DNA of 64,000 nucleotides from Flavobacteriaceae bacterium. Its GTDB lineage: Bacteria > Bacteroidota > Bacteroidia > Flavobacteriales > Flavobacteriaceae. The translations under genes and the position numbers were made by a program. The DNA is taken from the NCBI GenBank assembly GCA_013003555.1, contig JABDIV010000082.1, forward strand, positions 1-64,000, given 5' to 3'. Below, in pieces: positions 31,116 to 41,517 of the stretch. Within the stretch, counting starts at the first letter, position 1; every line of letters starts with the position of its first letter. The notes under the pieces are model-generated. The model saw only the letters and a program-made list of their open reading frames with translations. It was not told where the DNA came from and did no database searches.

Positions 31116-31897
31116 CGTCCTTTAAAATTTGGTTTGCGTTTTTCAATAAAGGCTGTTACCCCTTCTTTGAAATCATAGGTGCTTCCGGCTTCAATTTGAG
31201 CATTCATTTCCAATTCCAATTGGGCATCAAGGTCATTGGTCATCGATCTGTTCAATAATGATTTTGTCAACGCCAAGGCTTTTGTTGGCATGGCTGCCAG
31301 TTTATCGGCTAAGGCCTTGACTGAGTCCCGAAATTCATCGTCTGAAAAAACCTTATATATCATACCTAATCGCTCGGCTTCGTTGGCTGTTACTTTGTCT
31401 CCCAGCATAGCCAGTGCAGATGCTTTTTGAAAACCGATTAGTCGAGGCAGAAAATAGGTGCCTGCACTATCGGGTATAAGACCAATTTTGCTAAAGGCCT
31501 GTATAAAACTCGCGTTTTCAGAGGCTACTACCACATCACACGCAAGTGCTATGTTAGCGCCGGCTCCGGCAGCTACACCATTTACAGCGGCAATAACCGG
31601 TTTTTCAATGTTCCTAATTCGAGAAATGATGGGATTATAGTGTTCTTTTAAAATATTTTCCAATCCAGGGTTTAATTCAGGATTTACTATTTCCTGAAGA
31701 TCTTGTCCGGCGCAAAAGGCCTTTCCATGACCAGACAAAACAAGGGATCGTATATTCGAATTTTCGCGACAATCATCAAGAATGTCCTGTAATCGGAAGG
31801 CCATTTCACGGTTAAAACTGTTGAATACCTTCGGCCGGTTCAGGTAAATGTATCCCACATGGTTATCTATGATTAATTCGATGGAATCCTTGCTCAT
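31112..31897 (-). CDS. paaG: enoyl-CoA hydratase/isomerase, PaaG-like
   Basis: GKAFCAGQDLQEI, AAVNGVAAGAGANIALACDVVVA, KIGLIPDSAGTYFLPRLIG. Confidence 0.88.
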   Translation of the reverse strand: MSKDSIELIIDNHVGYIYLNRPKVFNSFNREMAFRLQDILDDCRENSNIRSLVLSGHGKAFCAGQDLQEIVNPELNPGLENILKEHYNPIISRIRNIEKPVIAAVNGVAAGAGANIALACDVVVASENASFIQAFSKIGLIPDSAGTYFLPRLIGFQKASALAMLGDKVTANEAERLGMIYKVFSDDEFRDSVKALADKLAAMPTKALALTKSLLNRSMTNDLDAQLELEMNAQIEAGSTYDFKEGVTAFIEKRKPNFKGR

Positions 31898-31907
31898 ATA
31901 TGGAAAA

Positions 31908-32417
31908 TTATTTCAAGCATTTAAAATAATCGAAGGGTTCATTGCAGTCATCACATTGGAACAAAGCTTTACATGGAGTAGAGCCGAATTGGCTGACAAC
32001 TCTTGTGTTCGGCGAACCGCACAACGTGCATTTTACCAGTTTTTTCAGTCCCAGCAAAGCATCTTTATCGGCGGTTGCGTTAAGGGGTGGTGCAATGCCA
32101 TATTTTAAAAGAGCCTGTCGCCCCTTTTCGGTAATCCAATCAGTCGTCCAGGCCGGCGACAGCACCAGTTCAACATGGGCCTTGTATCCGGCATCAGACA
32201 ATACGTTCTTGATATCCTCAGCAATGACATCCATTGCAGGGCAGCCACTGTAGGTCGGCGTAATTTTTACAAAAACCCGACCATTATCAATAATCGCAGA
32301 TCGTACAACCCCCATATCCAGAACGGTTAACACTGGAATTTCAGGATCAGACACCTGCTCGAGTATTGAATGGAGGCGTTTATCGATATTTAAGGTTAAT
32401 GCATTCATAATTACCAT
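31908..32417 (-). CDS. paaD: phenylacetyl-CoA epoxidase subunit PaaD
   Basis: VSDPEIPVLTVLDMGVVR, TPTYSGCPAMDVI, C-terminal Cys-rich region. Confidence 0.93.
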   Translation of the reverse strand: MVIMNALTLNIDKRLHSILEQVSDPEIPVLTVLDMGVVRSAIIDNGRVFVKITPTYSGCPAMDVIAEDIKNVLSDAGYKAHVELVLSPAWTTDWITEKGRQALLKYGIAPPLNATADKDALLGLKKLVKCTLCGSPNTRVVSQFGSTPCKALFQCDDCNEPFDYFKCLK

Positions 32418-33163
32418 TTCATATTTGGATATGCACGTTGCATATATTGGAGATCAGCCAGGATATAGCCCATATGTTCGCTATGAGCACCTTGTTTTCC
32501 GCCCTTCTGAAAATATTTTATTTCAGGAACACTTATCGTCGCCTCTTCCAGGTATTCTTTAACACTCTTGTAATAATCATTTTTCAAACTTGTTACGTCA
32601 ACACCTATTCCCTTTTCAATCATAAGCTTTGCATCATCTGTACGGATAAAAAATTCCTCCGTATAAGCCCAAAGATCATCGATAGCTTGTTGCATGCGTT
32701 CATGACTTTCCGATGTTCCATCCCCTAATCGCTTAAGCCAATCGGATGAGAATCTTAAATGGTAACTCACCTCTTTTAAACTTTTCCGTGCTATAGCAGC
32801 AAGAGTGATATCATGGCTGTGCTGCAATTCATTGAGAAACAGGTAATGATAAACATCAAACAGAAATTGACGACCGATGACATAGGCGAAGTCTGTATTG
32901 GGTTGCTCCACAAGTAAAACGTTCAAATAATCTCTTTCCGGTCGTAAAAAGGCAATGTCATCTTCAGTTTGTTTACCATTGGAAACCTGGGCTGCATATT
33001 GATAATAACTGCGCACCTGCCCCAGTAAATCAAGAGACAGGTTGGTGCAGGCAATATCGGTTTCCAAATTAGGACCATGACCACATAATTCACCAAGACG
33101 CTGACCCAAAATCAGGCAATTATCGGCGATCTCAACTATATATTTATAAAGTGATTCTTTCAT
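32411..33163 (-). CDS. paaC: phenylacetyl-CoA epoxidase subunit PaaC
   Basis: LGQRLGELCGHGPNLETDIACTNLSLDLLGQ; KKGGKQGAHSEHMGYILADLQYMQRAYP-type end. Confidence 0.94.
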   Translation of the reverse strand: MKESLYKYIVEIADNCLILGQRLGELCGHGPNLETDIACTNLSLDLLGQVRSYYQYAAQVSNGKQTEDDIAFLRPERDYLNVLLVEQPNTDFAYVIGRQFLFDVYHYLFLNELQHSHDITLAAIARKSLKEVSYHLRFSSDWLKRLGDGTSESHERMQQAIDDLWAYTEEFFIRTDDAKLMIEKGIGVDVTSLKNDYYKSVKEYLEEATISVPEIKYFQKGGKQGAHSEHMGYILADLQYMQRAYPNMKW

Positions 33164-33447
33164 TACATATGTTTGATTTCGTCCGGTAAATCATAAAATG
33201 TTGGATGCCTGTAAACCTTATCTTTAGCAGGTTCAAACATTTCAGCGTTATTTTCAGGGTTAGAAGCCGTAATATGCTTCGATTCAACGACCCAGATACT
33301 GACTCCTTCATTTCTCCGGGTGTAAACATCTCTTGCATTTTCAAGTGCCATTTGAGCATCGGCAGCATGTAAACTACCAAAATGTCGATGCTCTAATCCG
33401 TTTTTGCTTCGCACAAAAACTTCCCATAAAGGCCAATTCTTTTTCAT
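33163..33447 (-). CDS. paaB: phenylacetyl-CoA epoxidase subunit PaaB
   Basis: WPLWEVFVRSKNGLEHRHFGSLHAADAQMALENARDVYTRR. Confidence 0.95.
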   Translation of the reverse strand: MKKNWPLWEVFVRSKNGLEHRHFGSLHAADAQMALENARDVYTRRNEGVSIWVVESKHITASNPENNAEMFEPAKDKVYRHPTFYDLPDEIKHM

Positions 33448-33449
33448 AA

Positions 33450-34412
33450 TTAACTCGCTTTATTAAGGTTCTTTGTTTTCTGTTTTTCAGCATAGGCCAT
33501 AGCGGCATCACGCACCCATTCACCTTCTTTCCAGGCACTCTTACGTGCGGTCATTCGTTCTTTGTTGCATGGCCCATGGCCCTTGACTACCTGCCAGAAT
33601 TCTTCCCAGTCAATCGGACCGAAATCATAGTGTTCTTTTTCGTCGTTCCATTTCAATTCCGGATCGGGAACTGTAAGTCCGATAAGCTCTGCCTGAGGCA
33701 CGGTTTGATCTACAAATTGCTGGCGTAATTCGTCATTTGATTTTCGTTTTAACTTCCATTTCATGGATTGAGCTGTATTGGGTGATTCGTCATCACGAGG
33801 TCCAAACATCATCAAAGATGGCCACCACCATCTATTTAAGGCATCCTGAGCCATTGCTATTTGTTCAGGGGTCCCTTTAGAAAGTGTTAACATGATCTCA
33901 TAACCCTGACGTTGGTGGAAGCTTTCTTCCTTGCAAATGCGCACCATAGCGCGGGCATATGGACCAAAGGATGCACCACACAAGGCCACCTGATTAATTA
34001 TGGCGGCACCGTCAACCAACCAACCAATTGCCCCGATATCGGCCCATGTAATCGTTGGATAATTGAAAATACTGGAGTACTTGGCCTTACCTGTATGCAA
34101 CTGATCGATCATTTCATCTCGTGAAATTCCAAGGGTCTCGGTGGCACTGTACAAATAAAGTCCGTGTCCGGCCTCATCCTGGACCTTGGCAAGCAGGGCT
34201 ACTTTTCGTCTTAGGGAAGGCGCTCGTGTTATCCAGTTGCCCTCCGGTAACATGCCAACGATTTCGGAATGCGCATGCTGTGACATTTGACGTATATGGG
34301 TTTGCCGATACTTCTCTGGCATCCAATCCTTCGGTTCAATTTTCTCATCACGCTCAATGCGCTTTTCAAATTGTTTTTCTAAATCTTTGATTTTTTCTTC
34401 ACTCATATTCAA
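33450..34412 (-). CDS. paaA: phenylacetyl-CoA epoxidase subunit PaaA
   Basis: [47 protein letters not shown]. Confidence 0.96.
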   Translation of the reverse strand: MNMSEEKIKDLEKQFEKRIERDEKIEPKDWMPEKYRQTHIRQMSQHAHSEIVGMLPEGNWITRAPSLRRKVALLAKVQDEAGHGLYLYSATETLGISRDEMIDQLHTGKAKYSSIFNYPTITWADIGAIGWLVDGAAIINQVALCGASFGPYARAMVRICKEESFHQRQGYEIMLTLSKGTPEQIAMAQDALNRWWWPSLMMFGPRDDESPNTAQSMKWKLKRKSNDELRQQFVDQTVPQAELIGLTVPDPELKWNDEKEHYDFGPIDWEEFWQVVKGHGPCNKERMTARKSAWKEGEWVRDAAMAYAEKQKTKNLNKAS

Positions 34413-34415
34413 TTA

Positions 34416-35489
34416 TTAAATATCAAAATCAACAATGATTTTATCACTAATGGGTACAGCCTGGCAACTGAGCACCAGGTTCTGGTCTAATTCATGCTGT
34501 TCCAATGCGTAATTCACTTTCATTTTCACCTCGCCCTCAATGACTTTACACCTGCAGGTACTGCAAACACCACCTTTACAGGCAAACGGAAGATCAGCGC
34601 CTTCTGCCAATGCGCCATCCAGTAAGGTCTGATACCCGTCATCCATTGTAAAATGAAATTCCTTACCGCCGTCGATAATTGTAACAACAGTCCCATCGGG
34701 CATTTTATCGAGGGTTTCAGCGAATTGAAGATCGGATACCTCAGCATCTCCTGAAAAGAACAATTCATAATGGATATTTTTCTTCGGCATTCCAGCGGCG
34801 ATCAACTCATCCTGAATCAGGAAGATCATATCTTTTGGACCGCATAAAAAGCAATGGGCTGTGTCTTCAATATCAATGAAGTTATTAGTAAGTATCTCCA
34901 TTTTTTCTTTATCAAATCGACCATTTAAGAATTCGATATCCCGTTGTTCCTTGGTCAGGAAATAAAACACATGAAACCGCTGAAAATATAGATTCTTAAG
35001 CCTTTCGATTTCTTCTTTGAAGATAATTGACTTAGTGGTTTTATTGAGGTAAAACAGTTTAAATGTACTATTTGGTTCGCGCTCCAAATGTGTTTTAATC
35101 ATGGATATTATTGGCGTAATTCCACTACCCGCTGCAAACGCGATATAATTATTAGCATGCTCGGGATTGGTTTTAACGAAAAAATTTCCCGAGGGCTTCA
35201 TGATATCGATAGTATCACCTTTTTTTAAGGATTTATTGGCGTAGGTAGAAAAGACTCCTCCGGGAATGTGCTTAATCGCAACTTTCCAGATGTTGTCATC
35301 GGGACTGGTACAAAGCGAATAGGTTCGTCGTACATCTTCGCCGTCAATCGTTTTTCGTAAAATAAGATGTTGTCCCTGGATAAAACGCAAGGTTTCATGT
35401 AACTCTTCGGGAATATCGAATGTGAGAACAACGGTATCTTTTGTTTCCTTGTATAGATCAGCTATTTTAACGGTATAAATATCGGTCAT
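34416..35489 (-). CDS. paaE: phenylacetyl-CoA epoxidase reductase subunit PaaE
   Basis: FNR-like FAD/NAD domain plus C-terminal 2Fe-2S CKGGVCSTCRCKV. Confidence 0.94.
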   Translation of the reverse strand: MTDIYTVKIADLYKETKDTVVLTFDIPEELHETLRFIQGQHLILRKTIDGEDVRRTYSLCTSPDDNIWKVAIKHIPGGVFSTYANKSLKKGDTIDIMKPSGNFFVKTNPEHANNYIAFAAGSGITPIISMIKTHLEREPNSTFKLFYLNKTTKSIIFKEEIERLKNLYFQRFHVFYFLTKEQRDIEFLNGRFDKEKMEILTNNFIDIEDTAHCFLCGPKDMIFLIQDELIAAGMPKKNIHYELFFSGDAEVSDLQFAETLDKMPDGTVVTIIDGGKEFHFTMDDGYQTLLDGALAEGADLPFACKGGVCSTCRCKVIEGEVKMKVNYALEQHELDQNLVLSCQAVPISDKIIVDFDI

Positions 35490-35505
35490 ACTGATTACAA
35501 TTGTC

Positions 35506-35525
35506 AAACTAACAATTGTTAGTTT
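35506..35525. promoter_or_regulatory. perfect 20-bp palindrome, candidate TetR operator of the paa operon
   Basis: AAACTAACAATTGTTAGTTT between paaE and the TetR gene, just downstream of a -7 element. Confidence 0.7.
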
Positions 35526-35531
35526 TAATTA

Positions 35532-35539
35532 CAAAATTA
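35532..35539 (-). promoter_or_regulatory. -7 element for paaE operon
   Basis: Minus strand TAATTTTG (TAnnTTTG); predicted start would fall in the palindrome. Confidence 0.5.
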
Positions 35540-35555
35540 CGAAATTTTCTTCTAA

Positions 35556-36149
35556 TTATCTGTTAATTCCTCTTAAGAGAATCATGCTCAATTCTGACGC
35601 TAATTCCTTTGGATCGACGTCGTCTTTATCCGGTATCCAAATATATAATGACCGCAATGTCGATAATATTGAAAACAACATAATCTCGGGATTCAACGGG
35701 GCAATTTCCCCCTCTGAAATACCATCTTTTATAATGGACCTGAAATTATCTTCATAATCCTTTCTGAGTTTTAGATAATAGGATTGTTTTTCCTTGAGGT
35801 GCATCCAATCGTTATTAAGAGAAGCCATCCCATCGGTATTCATACCTGCTATCCTAACATGTAACGAAATAATCTGGCGAAGTTTGTCAAGGCTCCTGGC
35901 ATTTGAGCGCTTAATCAGCATCATGCCTTCGGTAAATTCTTCGGCCAATGAAATGATGATTTCTGTTAGGATGTCTTGTTTTGAATTAATGTGATTGTAA
36001 AGACTTGCCGCTTTGATACCCATAGCTTTTGCAAGATCGCGCATGGTCACAGCGCTATAACCCTTTTCCTTAAATAGTCTCGCTGCAATGCGAATGATCT
36101 CTTCCTTTCTTGTTTCGGATTTCAATGGCAAGGCGTCTATAATCCTCAA
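35556..36149 (-). CDS. TetR/AcrR family regulator (candidate paa regulator)
   Basis: HTH AARLFKEKGYSAVTMRDLAKAMGIKAASLYNHINSKQDIL. Confidence 0.9.
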   Translation of the reverse strand: MRIIDALPLKSETRKEEIIRIAARLFKEKGYSAVTMRDLAKAMGIKAASLYNHINSKQDILTEIIISLAEEFTEGMMLIKRSNARSLDKLRQIISLHVRIAGMNTDGMASLNNDWMHLKEKQSYYLKLRKDYEDNFRSIIKDGISEGEIAPLNPEIMLFSILSTLRSLYIWIPDKDDVDPKELASELSMILLRGINR

Positions 36150-36230
36150 ACCAAATTAATTAGAGCGGCTCTTTGTGAGTCCTGATAATTTTAGTGAGGC
36201 TTTCTATACAAAAATAGTTCAAAAAAAATA

Positions 36231-36275
36231 AAGCACCGACCAATCTTCAACTGATGAAGGGATCGATGCTTTTTC
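36231..36275 (-). terminator. hairpin with U-tract (minus strand), unit A
   Basis: Minus: AAAGCATCGATC...GGTCGGTGCTTT then ATTTTTTTT. Confidence 0.55.
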
Positions 36276-36281
36276 TCCTAT

Positions 36282-36306
36282 GATTAATAGCAATTCGAAA
36301 ATAAAG
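36282..36306. repeat. intergenic repeat motif copy A
   Basis: TGATTAATAGCAATTCGAAAATAAA; 23/25 identical to copy B. Confidence 0.6.
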
Positions 36307-36600
36307 GTTTTTGAATCATTTATGATTACCGAATTGTTACCAAATGATTAGGTTTGTATTAGCCTGTCCTGTCTAGGCTTTCAAGTTATATCTAACTTAT
36401 TCTGAATCTGCCGGTTGAGACAAACTTTTTTAATTTGCTTTAATTTAGTATCCAGGTAACATTCACATAGATGCCCATTGAAATGGTTTTTTTAATCCAG
36501 AGATCAATAATTTATTCATTTTTTGACCATGAGACTAAGGTCATTTCTGGAAGAAAATAAAGTAAAGAAAGAGTGGGGTATTATTCGATACAAATCACAA

Positions 36601-36654
36601 AAAAAGCATCAGTATATTCTGAACAAACAGCATAATTTACCTGACGCTTTTTTA
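36601..36654. terminator. hairpin with flanking A/T tracts, unit B
   Basis: AAAAAAGCATCAG ... CTGACGCTTTTTT. Confidence 0.5.
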
Positions 36655-36661
36655 AAAAATT

Positions 36662-36686
36662 GATTAATAGCACTTCGAAGATAAAA
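36662..36686. repeat. intergenic repeat motif copy B
   Basis: TGATTAATAGCACTTCGAAGATAAA. Confidence 0.6.
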
Positions 36687-36844
36687 CTAATTAAAAGGCG
36701 ATAAATTTTTTTTCGATAAGTGGCAATTAAAAAAGATAAAACGTTAATGTCTAAATTAATCTTACTCATCATCGAAAAAATATGAATATTTATCCGATTT
36801 CAGTAGGGGGAGAATCAAGGTTAAATCGATTTGAAAAATGGCAT

Positions 36845-37798
36845 TTATTCGAAAGATATAAAATCATAGCGCTGTTTAAGTTTCGTAATGCGCGAATCCA
36901 ATTCTTCCTTGAACATCAAGTGACTTTTGCTTTCAGGTTGAAACGGTTTATGAGCCAACGCCTTTTGAATGGCATCAACCTCCTTCATTATCCCGGTTGT
37001 TTCCGGTTTTAACCAAACCGAACTGAACTTTTCCCATATATAATGAATCGCCATCCGACTTGGATGAATCATATCATCAGCGTAGAAACGATAATCCCGA
37101 AGTTCATCCATCATGATCTCATAAGCCGGAAAGTAATGAATTTTTTTTCGGGGCTCAATGAGTTCATGTATCGCTGAAATCAGATTGGCTTTGCTCCTTG
37201 CATTTTCAATTATACCATCTCTGATGTGCCTGACAGGTGAAACCGTAAAAATCAAAACTACCCCATCATTTACTTGCTTTATTAGGTTGATTAGGGCCTC
37301 TAACGATTCTCGTATCTTATCAACACCAAGCAACTCCTTCAAAAAAGCTTTTTGAGGAATCTTATGACAATTCGCAACCAGGCGATCTGAGGAAATATGA
37401 CGATAAACCCACGATGTCCCTAGTGTAATTACAACATGAGATGCATTTAAAAGTCCTTGTTGTGTTTTCAGCAATGCTGAATTTAAACTTTCAATCAAAT
37501 CATCGGCAGTTTGGGCGCTCAGTCGCGAATGGGTTTCAAGAGATATCCATCTGTCATTTACTTCCAGGCAATCGTTTTTTGTAAAAAGGGTATTGTTTAT
37601 CGATCGGGTGATCAGATTTTCAAGAGCTAAAGGATGATAAAGTATTCCAAAAGGATTAGACGTTTGCCGAAACTTATAGTAGTTTATTTTATCGGCCATA
37701 TTTTCCGCAAAACACGAGCCAAAAAATACTATTTCAGAATGATAATCAATTTGATTATGATCTTGTTTGGAAAACGGAATGCTGATACGGAAATCCAT
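36845..37798 (-). CDS. GSCFA domain protein
   Basis: IVFFGSCFAENMADKI; SGNH-like TLGTSWVYR and YADDMIHPSRMAIHYIWEKF. Confidence 0.88.
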   Translation of the reverse strand: MDFRISIPFSKQDHNQIDYHSEIVFFGSCFAENMADKINYYKFRQTSNPFGILYHPLALENLITRSINNTLFTKNDCLEVNDRWISLETHSRLSAQTADDLIESLNSALLKTQQGLLNASHVVITLGTSWVYRHISSDRLVANCHKIPQKAFLKELLGVDKIRESLEALINLIKQVNDGVVLIFTVSPVRHIRDGIIENARSKANLISAIHELIEPRKKIHYFPAYEIMMDELRDYRFYADDMIHPSRMAIHYIWEKFSSVWLKPETTGIMKEVDAIQKALAHKPFQPESKSHLMFKEELDSRITKLKQRYDFISFE

Positions 37799-37800
37799 CC

Positions 37801-40413
37801 TTATTTGATATAGTCTTCGACAGCTTCAATGGCCTTATTCAAGCCTTCAGGATTCTTACCGCCTGCAGTTGCATAAAATGGTTGTCCACCACCACCGCCT
37901 TGAATAAATTTCCCCAGATCACGAACGATTTGCCCTGCATTTAATTGTCGCTTCTCAACAAGCTCTTTAGAAATATAGCAGGCCAAAAGGGCTTTGTCAT
38001 CGGTTTTTGAACCAAAAAGAACAAATAGATTGTTGATCTCCTGTCCCATTCCAAAGGACAAATCCTTTAAGCCAGATGCATCCAGATCAACGATTCGGGC
38101 AAGAAAACGTATCCCGTCAATCTCCTTTAATTCTGACAGGAATTGTGATTTTAACTGTTTTACGCGCTCCTTTTCGAACTCTTCTATCTGCTTTTTTAAT
38201 TCTGAATTTTCAAACTGCAATTCGGCCACCGCCTGAACAGGATCTTTGGTATGATTTAAGAGATCTTTTATCTCATGTAGTGCCTGATTATTTTCAAAGT
38301 AAAATTCTTTAACGGCATCATAAGTAATTGCTTCTATACGCCTAATCCCAGCTGCTATCGCGCTCTCGGATCGAATTTTGAAATGCCAGATATCTGCTGT
38401 ATTTTGAACATGCGTTCCCCCGCAGAGCTCAATTGATTGGCCGAAACGGATAGTACGAACCGTATCACCATATTTCTCGCCAAACAGGGCCATAGCTCCT
38501 TCGGAAAGAGCGGTTTCCATAGGAATTTGACGCTGTTCCTGCAAAGGCAATTTATTATCGATTCGCGAATTGACGAAATTCTCAACATCGCGTAACTCTT
38601 CAACGGTCAGTTTAGCAAAATGTGAGAAATCAAAACGTAAATATTTGGAATGAACCGCCGATCCTTTTTGTTCAACATGATCTCCTAAAACCTCACGTAG
38701 CGCCTCGTGCAATAAATGAGTGGCAGAATGATTACAGGCCGTTCTGTATCGCTGTTTTCCGTCGACGACTGCTTTAAAATCCCCTTCAAACGATTTGGGC
38801 AGGTCTTTTGTGAAATGAACGATAACATTATTCTCTTTTTTAGTGTCGACCACATAAATCACATCGCCATTTGAACTTTCCAGATATCCCTTGTCACCCA
38901 CCTGGCCACCGCCTTCGGGATAAAAGGGTGTGAGATTGAAAACAAGTTGATACAGTTCGCCGGCTTTCTTTGAAACCACCTTTCGATACCGCGTTATTTT
39001 AACCTTTGCTTCCAACAAATCATATCCCACAAATTCCTCCTGATCTTCATCTCTCAGTACCGTCCAATCTTCGGTATTGACCTCACCGGCAGCTCTTGAT
39101 CGGGCTTTTTGTTTTTCGAGTTCAACTTTAAAGCCATCCTGGTCGAGCGAGAGTCCTTTCTCCTGTAAAATCAAAGCGGTTAAATCGACAGGAAATCCGA
39201 AGGTGTCATAGAGCTCGAAAACCCGTTTTCCTGAGATGGTTTTTCCACTTTCTTCCTCGATGATCTTATCTAAACGAATTAACCCCTGGTCTAAAGTCCT
39301 TAAAAAGGATGCTTCTTCCTCTTTGATTACATTTTCGATCAATTGCTTCTGTTTTTTAATTTCAGGGAAGGCCTTCCCCATCTTTTTTGAAAGCACCTCA
39401 ACCAGCCTGTAAATAAATGGTTCCTTTTTATCGAGAAAGGTAAAGCCATATCGAATAGCCCGACGCAAAATCCGCCGTATCACATAACCTGCACCTGTAT
39501 TGCTAGGCAGTTGACCATCGGCAATAGAAAATGCTACAGCCCTGACATGATCTGCAATCACACGAATGGCAATATCTATTTTATCGTCCTCACCATAATT
39601 CGATTTGGTGATCGTTTCAATCTCATGGATAATTGGGACAAAAAGGTCGGTGTCGTAGTTGGACGTCACACCTTGAAGCACCATGCAAAGTCGCTCAAAT
39701 CCCATTCCTGTATCGATATGTTTTGAAGGCAGGTTCTCGAGTGCTCCATCAGACTTTCGATTGTATTGCATGAATACCAGGTTCCATATCTCCACAACTT
39801 GTGGGTGATCTTTATTGACCAACTCACGCCCTGGAATTTTCCTCTTTTCAGCTTCGGGACGAATGTCGACATGTATTTCACTACAAGGGCCACATGGACC
39901 CTGATCACCCATTTCCCAGAAATTATCCTTTTTATCGCCCATCAGGATTCGATTCTCGGGTAATATTTCTTTCCAATAATCATAAGCCTCCTGGTCTATA
40001 GGTGTTTTATCGTCGGTATCCCCTTCAAAAACGGTAACATACAGTATATTTTTATCGATACCATACACTTTGGTAAGCAGTTCCCAGGCCCAGGCAATGG
40101 CTTCCTTTTTGAAATAATCTCCGAAACTCCAGTTTCCGAGCATTTCAAATAAGGTATGATGGTAGGTGTCGTATCCTACCTCTTCAAGATCATTATGCTT
40201 CCCTGAAACCCTGAGGCATTTCTGGGTATCGGCTATTCGATTGGATTTAGGTTTAGCATTGCCCAAAAAATATTCCTTGAAGGGCGCCATTCCCGAATTC
40301 ACGAACATTAGCGTTGGATCATCTTTTACCACCATTGGAGCCGATGAAACAATCACATGGTTTTTACCTTTAAAAAAGTCTAAAAAATGTTGCCTGATCT
40401 CTTGTGAATTCAT
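37801..40413 (-). CDS. alaS: alanyl-tRNA synthetase
   Basis: [64 protein letters not shown]. Confidence 0.97.
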   Translation of the reverse strand: MNSQEIRQHFLDFFKGKNHVIVSSAPMVVKDDPTLMFVNSGMAPFKEYFLGNAKPKSNRIADTQKCLRVSGKHNDLEEVGYDTYHHTLFEMLGNWSFGDYFKKEAIAWAWELLTKVYGIDKNILYVTVFEGDTDDKTPIDQEAYDYWKEILPENRILMGDKKDNFWEMGDQGPCGPCSEIHVDIRPEAEKRKIPGRELVNKDHPQVVEIWNLVFMQYNRKSDGALENLPSKHIDTGMGFERLCMVLQGVTSNYDTDLFVPIIHEIETITKSNYGEDDKIDIAIRVIADHVRAVAFSIADGQLPSNTGAGYVIRRILRRAIRYGFTFLDKKEPFIYRLVEVLSKKMGKAFPEIKKQKQLIENVIKEEEASFLRTLDQGLIRLDKIIEEESGKTISGKRVFELYDTFGFPVDLTALILQEKGLSLDQDGFKVELEKQKARSRAAGEVNTEDWTVLRDEDQEEFVGYDLLEAKVKITRYRKVVSKKAGELYQLVFNLTPFYPEGGGQVGDKGYLESSNGDVIYVVDTKKENNVIVHFTKDLPKSFEGDFKAVVDGKQRYRTACNHSATHLLHEALREVLGDHVEQKGSAVHSKYLRFDFSHFAKLTVEELRDVENFVNSRIDNKLPLQEQRQIPMETALSEGAMALFGEKYGDTVRTIRFGQSIELCGGTHVQNTADIWHFKIRSESAIAAGIRRIEAITYDAVKEFYFENNQALHEIKDLLNHTKDPVQAVAELQFENSELKKQIEEFEKERVKQLKSQFLSELKEIDGIRFLARIVDLDASGLKDLSFGMGQEINNLFVLFGSKTDDKALLACYISKELVEKRQLNAGQIVRDLGKFIQGGGGGQPFYATAGGKNPEGLNKAIEAVEDYIK

Positions 40414-40469
40414 ACTCAGTTGTTAATAACCTTGTTCCTCATAAATTACTTTAAATGTGAAACAATTTA

Positions 40470-40477
40470 TATATTTG
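40470..40477 (+). promoter_or_regulatory. -7 element upstream of the M23 peptidase gene
   Basis: TATATTTG matches TAnnTTTG. Confidence 0.4.
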
Positions 40478-40545
40478 TTCGTTGTTGGTTTAAGGGCTAA
40501 GAAATAGCCTGGAATACTCTGGCAAAAATAGAACATTTTAAATTT

Positions 40546-41517
40546 ATGTCTAAGGTAAAATATTATTACGATCCGGATACGCTTTCCTACAGGAAGATCG
40601 AGCGCAAAAAACGCACGACAGCCAAACTGGTTAGTATGTTTGTCCTGGCATCAGCCTTATTCGGATTTTTGTTTGTCTTTCTAAGCAGTCAGTACTTTGA
40701 ATCCCCCAAGGAAAAAGCTCTTAAAAGGGAACTTATGAATCTTCAGCTACAATACGACATGCTGAATAAAAAAATGGACGAAGTAGAAATTGTACTGGGC
40801 AATCTTGAAGAACGTGATAATGCCATTTATCGCCTTTACTTTGAGGCCAACCCGATTCCTGAAGAACAGCGTCGAGCTGGTTTCGGTGGGGTGAATCGGT
40901 ATAAGGATCTGGAAGGATATGATAACTCTAAATTGATCATTGAAACCGCCCGACGGCTCGATATCGTCCAAAAACAAATCGTTGTGCAATCGAAATCTCT
41001 TGATGAGATCGCGATTCTTGCAAAGGACAAAGAAAAATTTCTTGAATCCATTCCCGCGATTCAACCGGTCAATAATGAAGACCTGACACGTATGGCATCG
41101 GGTTTTGGTAATCGAATTGACCCCTTTACCAAGGTGAGGAAATTTCATTATGGTATGGATTTTACCGCGCCGAGAGGCACAGCTATTTATGCAAGTGGAG
41201 ATGGTGTAGTAAAACGAGCCGATGGCAGTGCTACCGGATATGGTAAACACATTCGGATTGACCATGGTTATGGTTATGTAAGCCTTTATGCTCATCTCTA
41301 CAAATACAATGTGAGGAAAAATCAGAAAGTAAAACGAGGCGATCTCATCGGATTTGTCGGAAGCACGGGCCGATCAGAAGCCCCTCATCTTCATTACGAG
41401 ATCTTCAAAGACGGCGAGCGTATTAATCCGATTAATTTCTATTATGGCAGTTTAACTGCTGATGAGTTTAGCGAAATGCTCAAAAATGCTTCACTGGAAA
41501 ATCAATCATTAGACTAA
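40546..41517 (+). CDS. M23 family metallopeptidase
   Basis: N-terminal TM, coiled coil, FGNRIDPFTKVRKFHYGMDFTAPRGT and GSTGRSEAPHLHYEIFKDG. Confidence 0.92.
   Translation: MSKVKYYYDPDTLSYRKIERKKRTTAKLVSMFVLASALFGFLFVFLSSQYFESPKEKALKRELMNLQLQYDMLNKKMDEVEIVLGNLEERDNAIYRLYFEANPIPEEQRRAGFGGVNRYKDLEGYDNSKLIIETARRLDIVQKQIVVQSKSLDEIAILAKDKEKFLESIPAIQPVNNEDLTRMASGFGNRIDPFTKVRKFHYGMDFTAPRGTAIYASGDGVVKRADGSATGYGKHIRIDHGYGYVSLYAHLYKYNVRKNQKVKRGDLIGFVGSTGRSEAPHLHYEIFKDGERINPINFYYGSLTADEFSEMLKNASLENQSLD

Noticed and set aside
36581-36772. 63-aa minus-strand ORF in the 36-kb intergenic region
   Set aside because: Overlaps the hairpin/repeat unit B, is low complexity and has no good start context; non-coding explanation preferred.
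40747-41295. 182-aa minus-strand ORF opposite the M23 peptidase gene
   Set aside because: Lies wholly antisense to a clear M23 gene; treated as shadow ORF.
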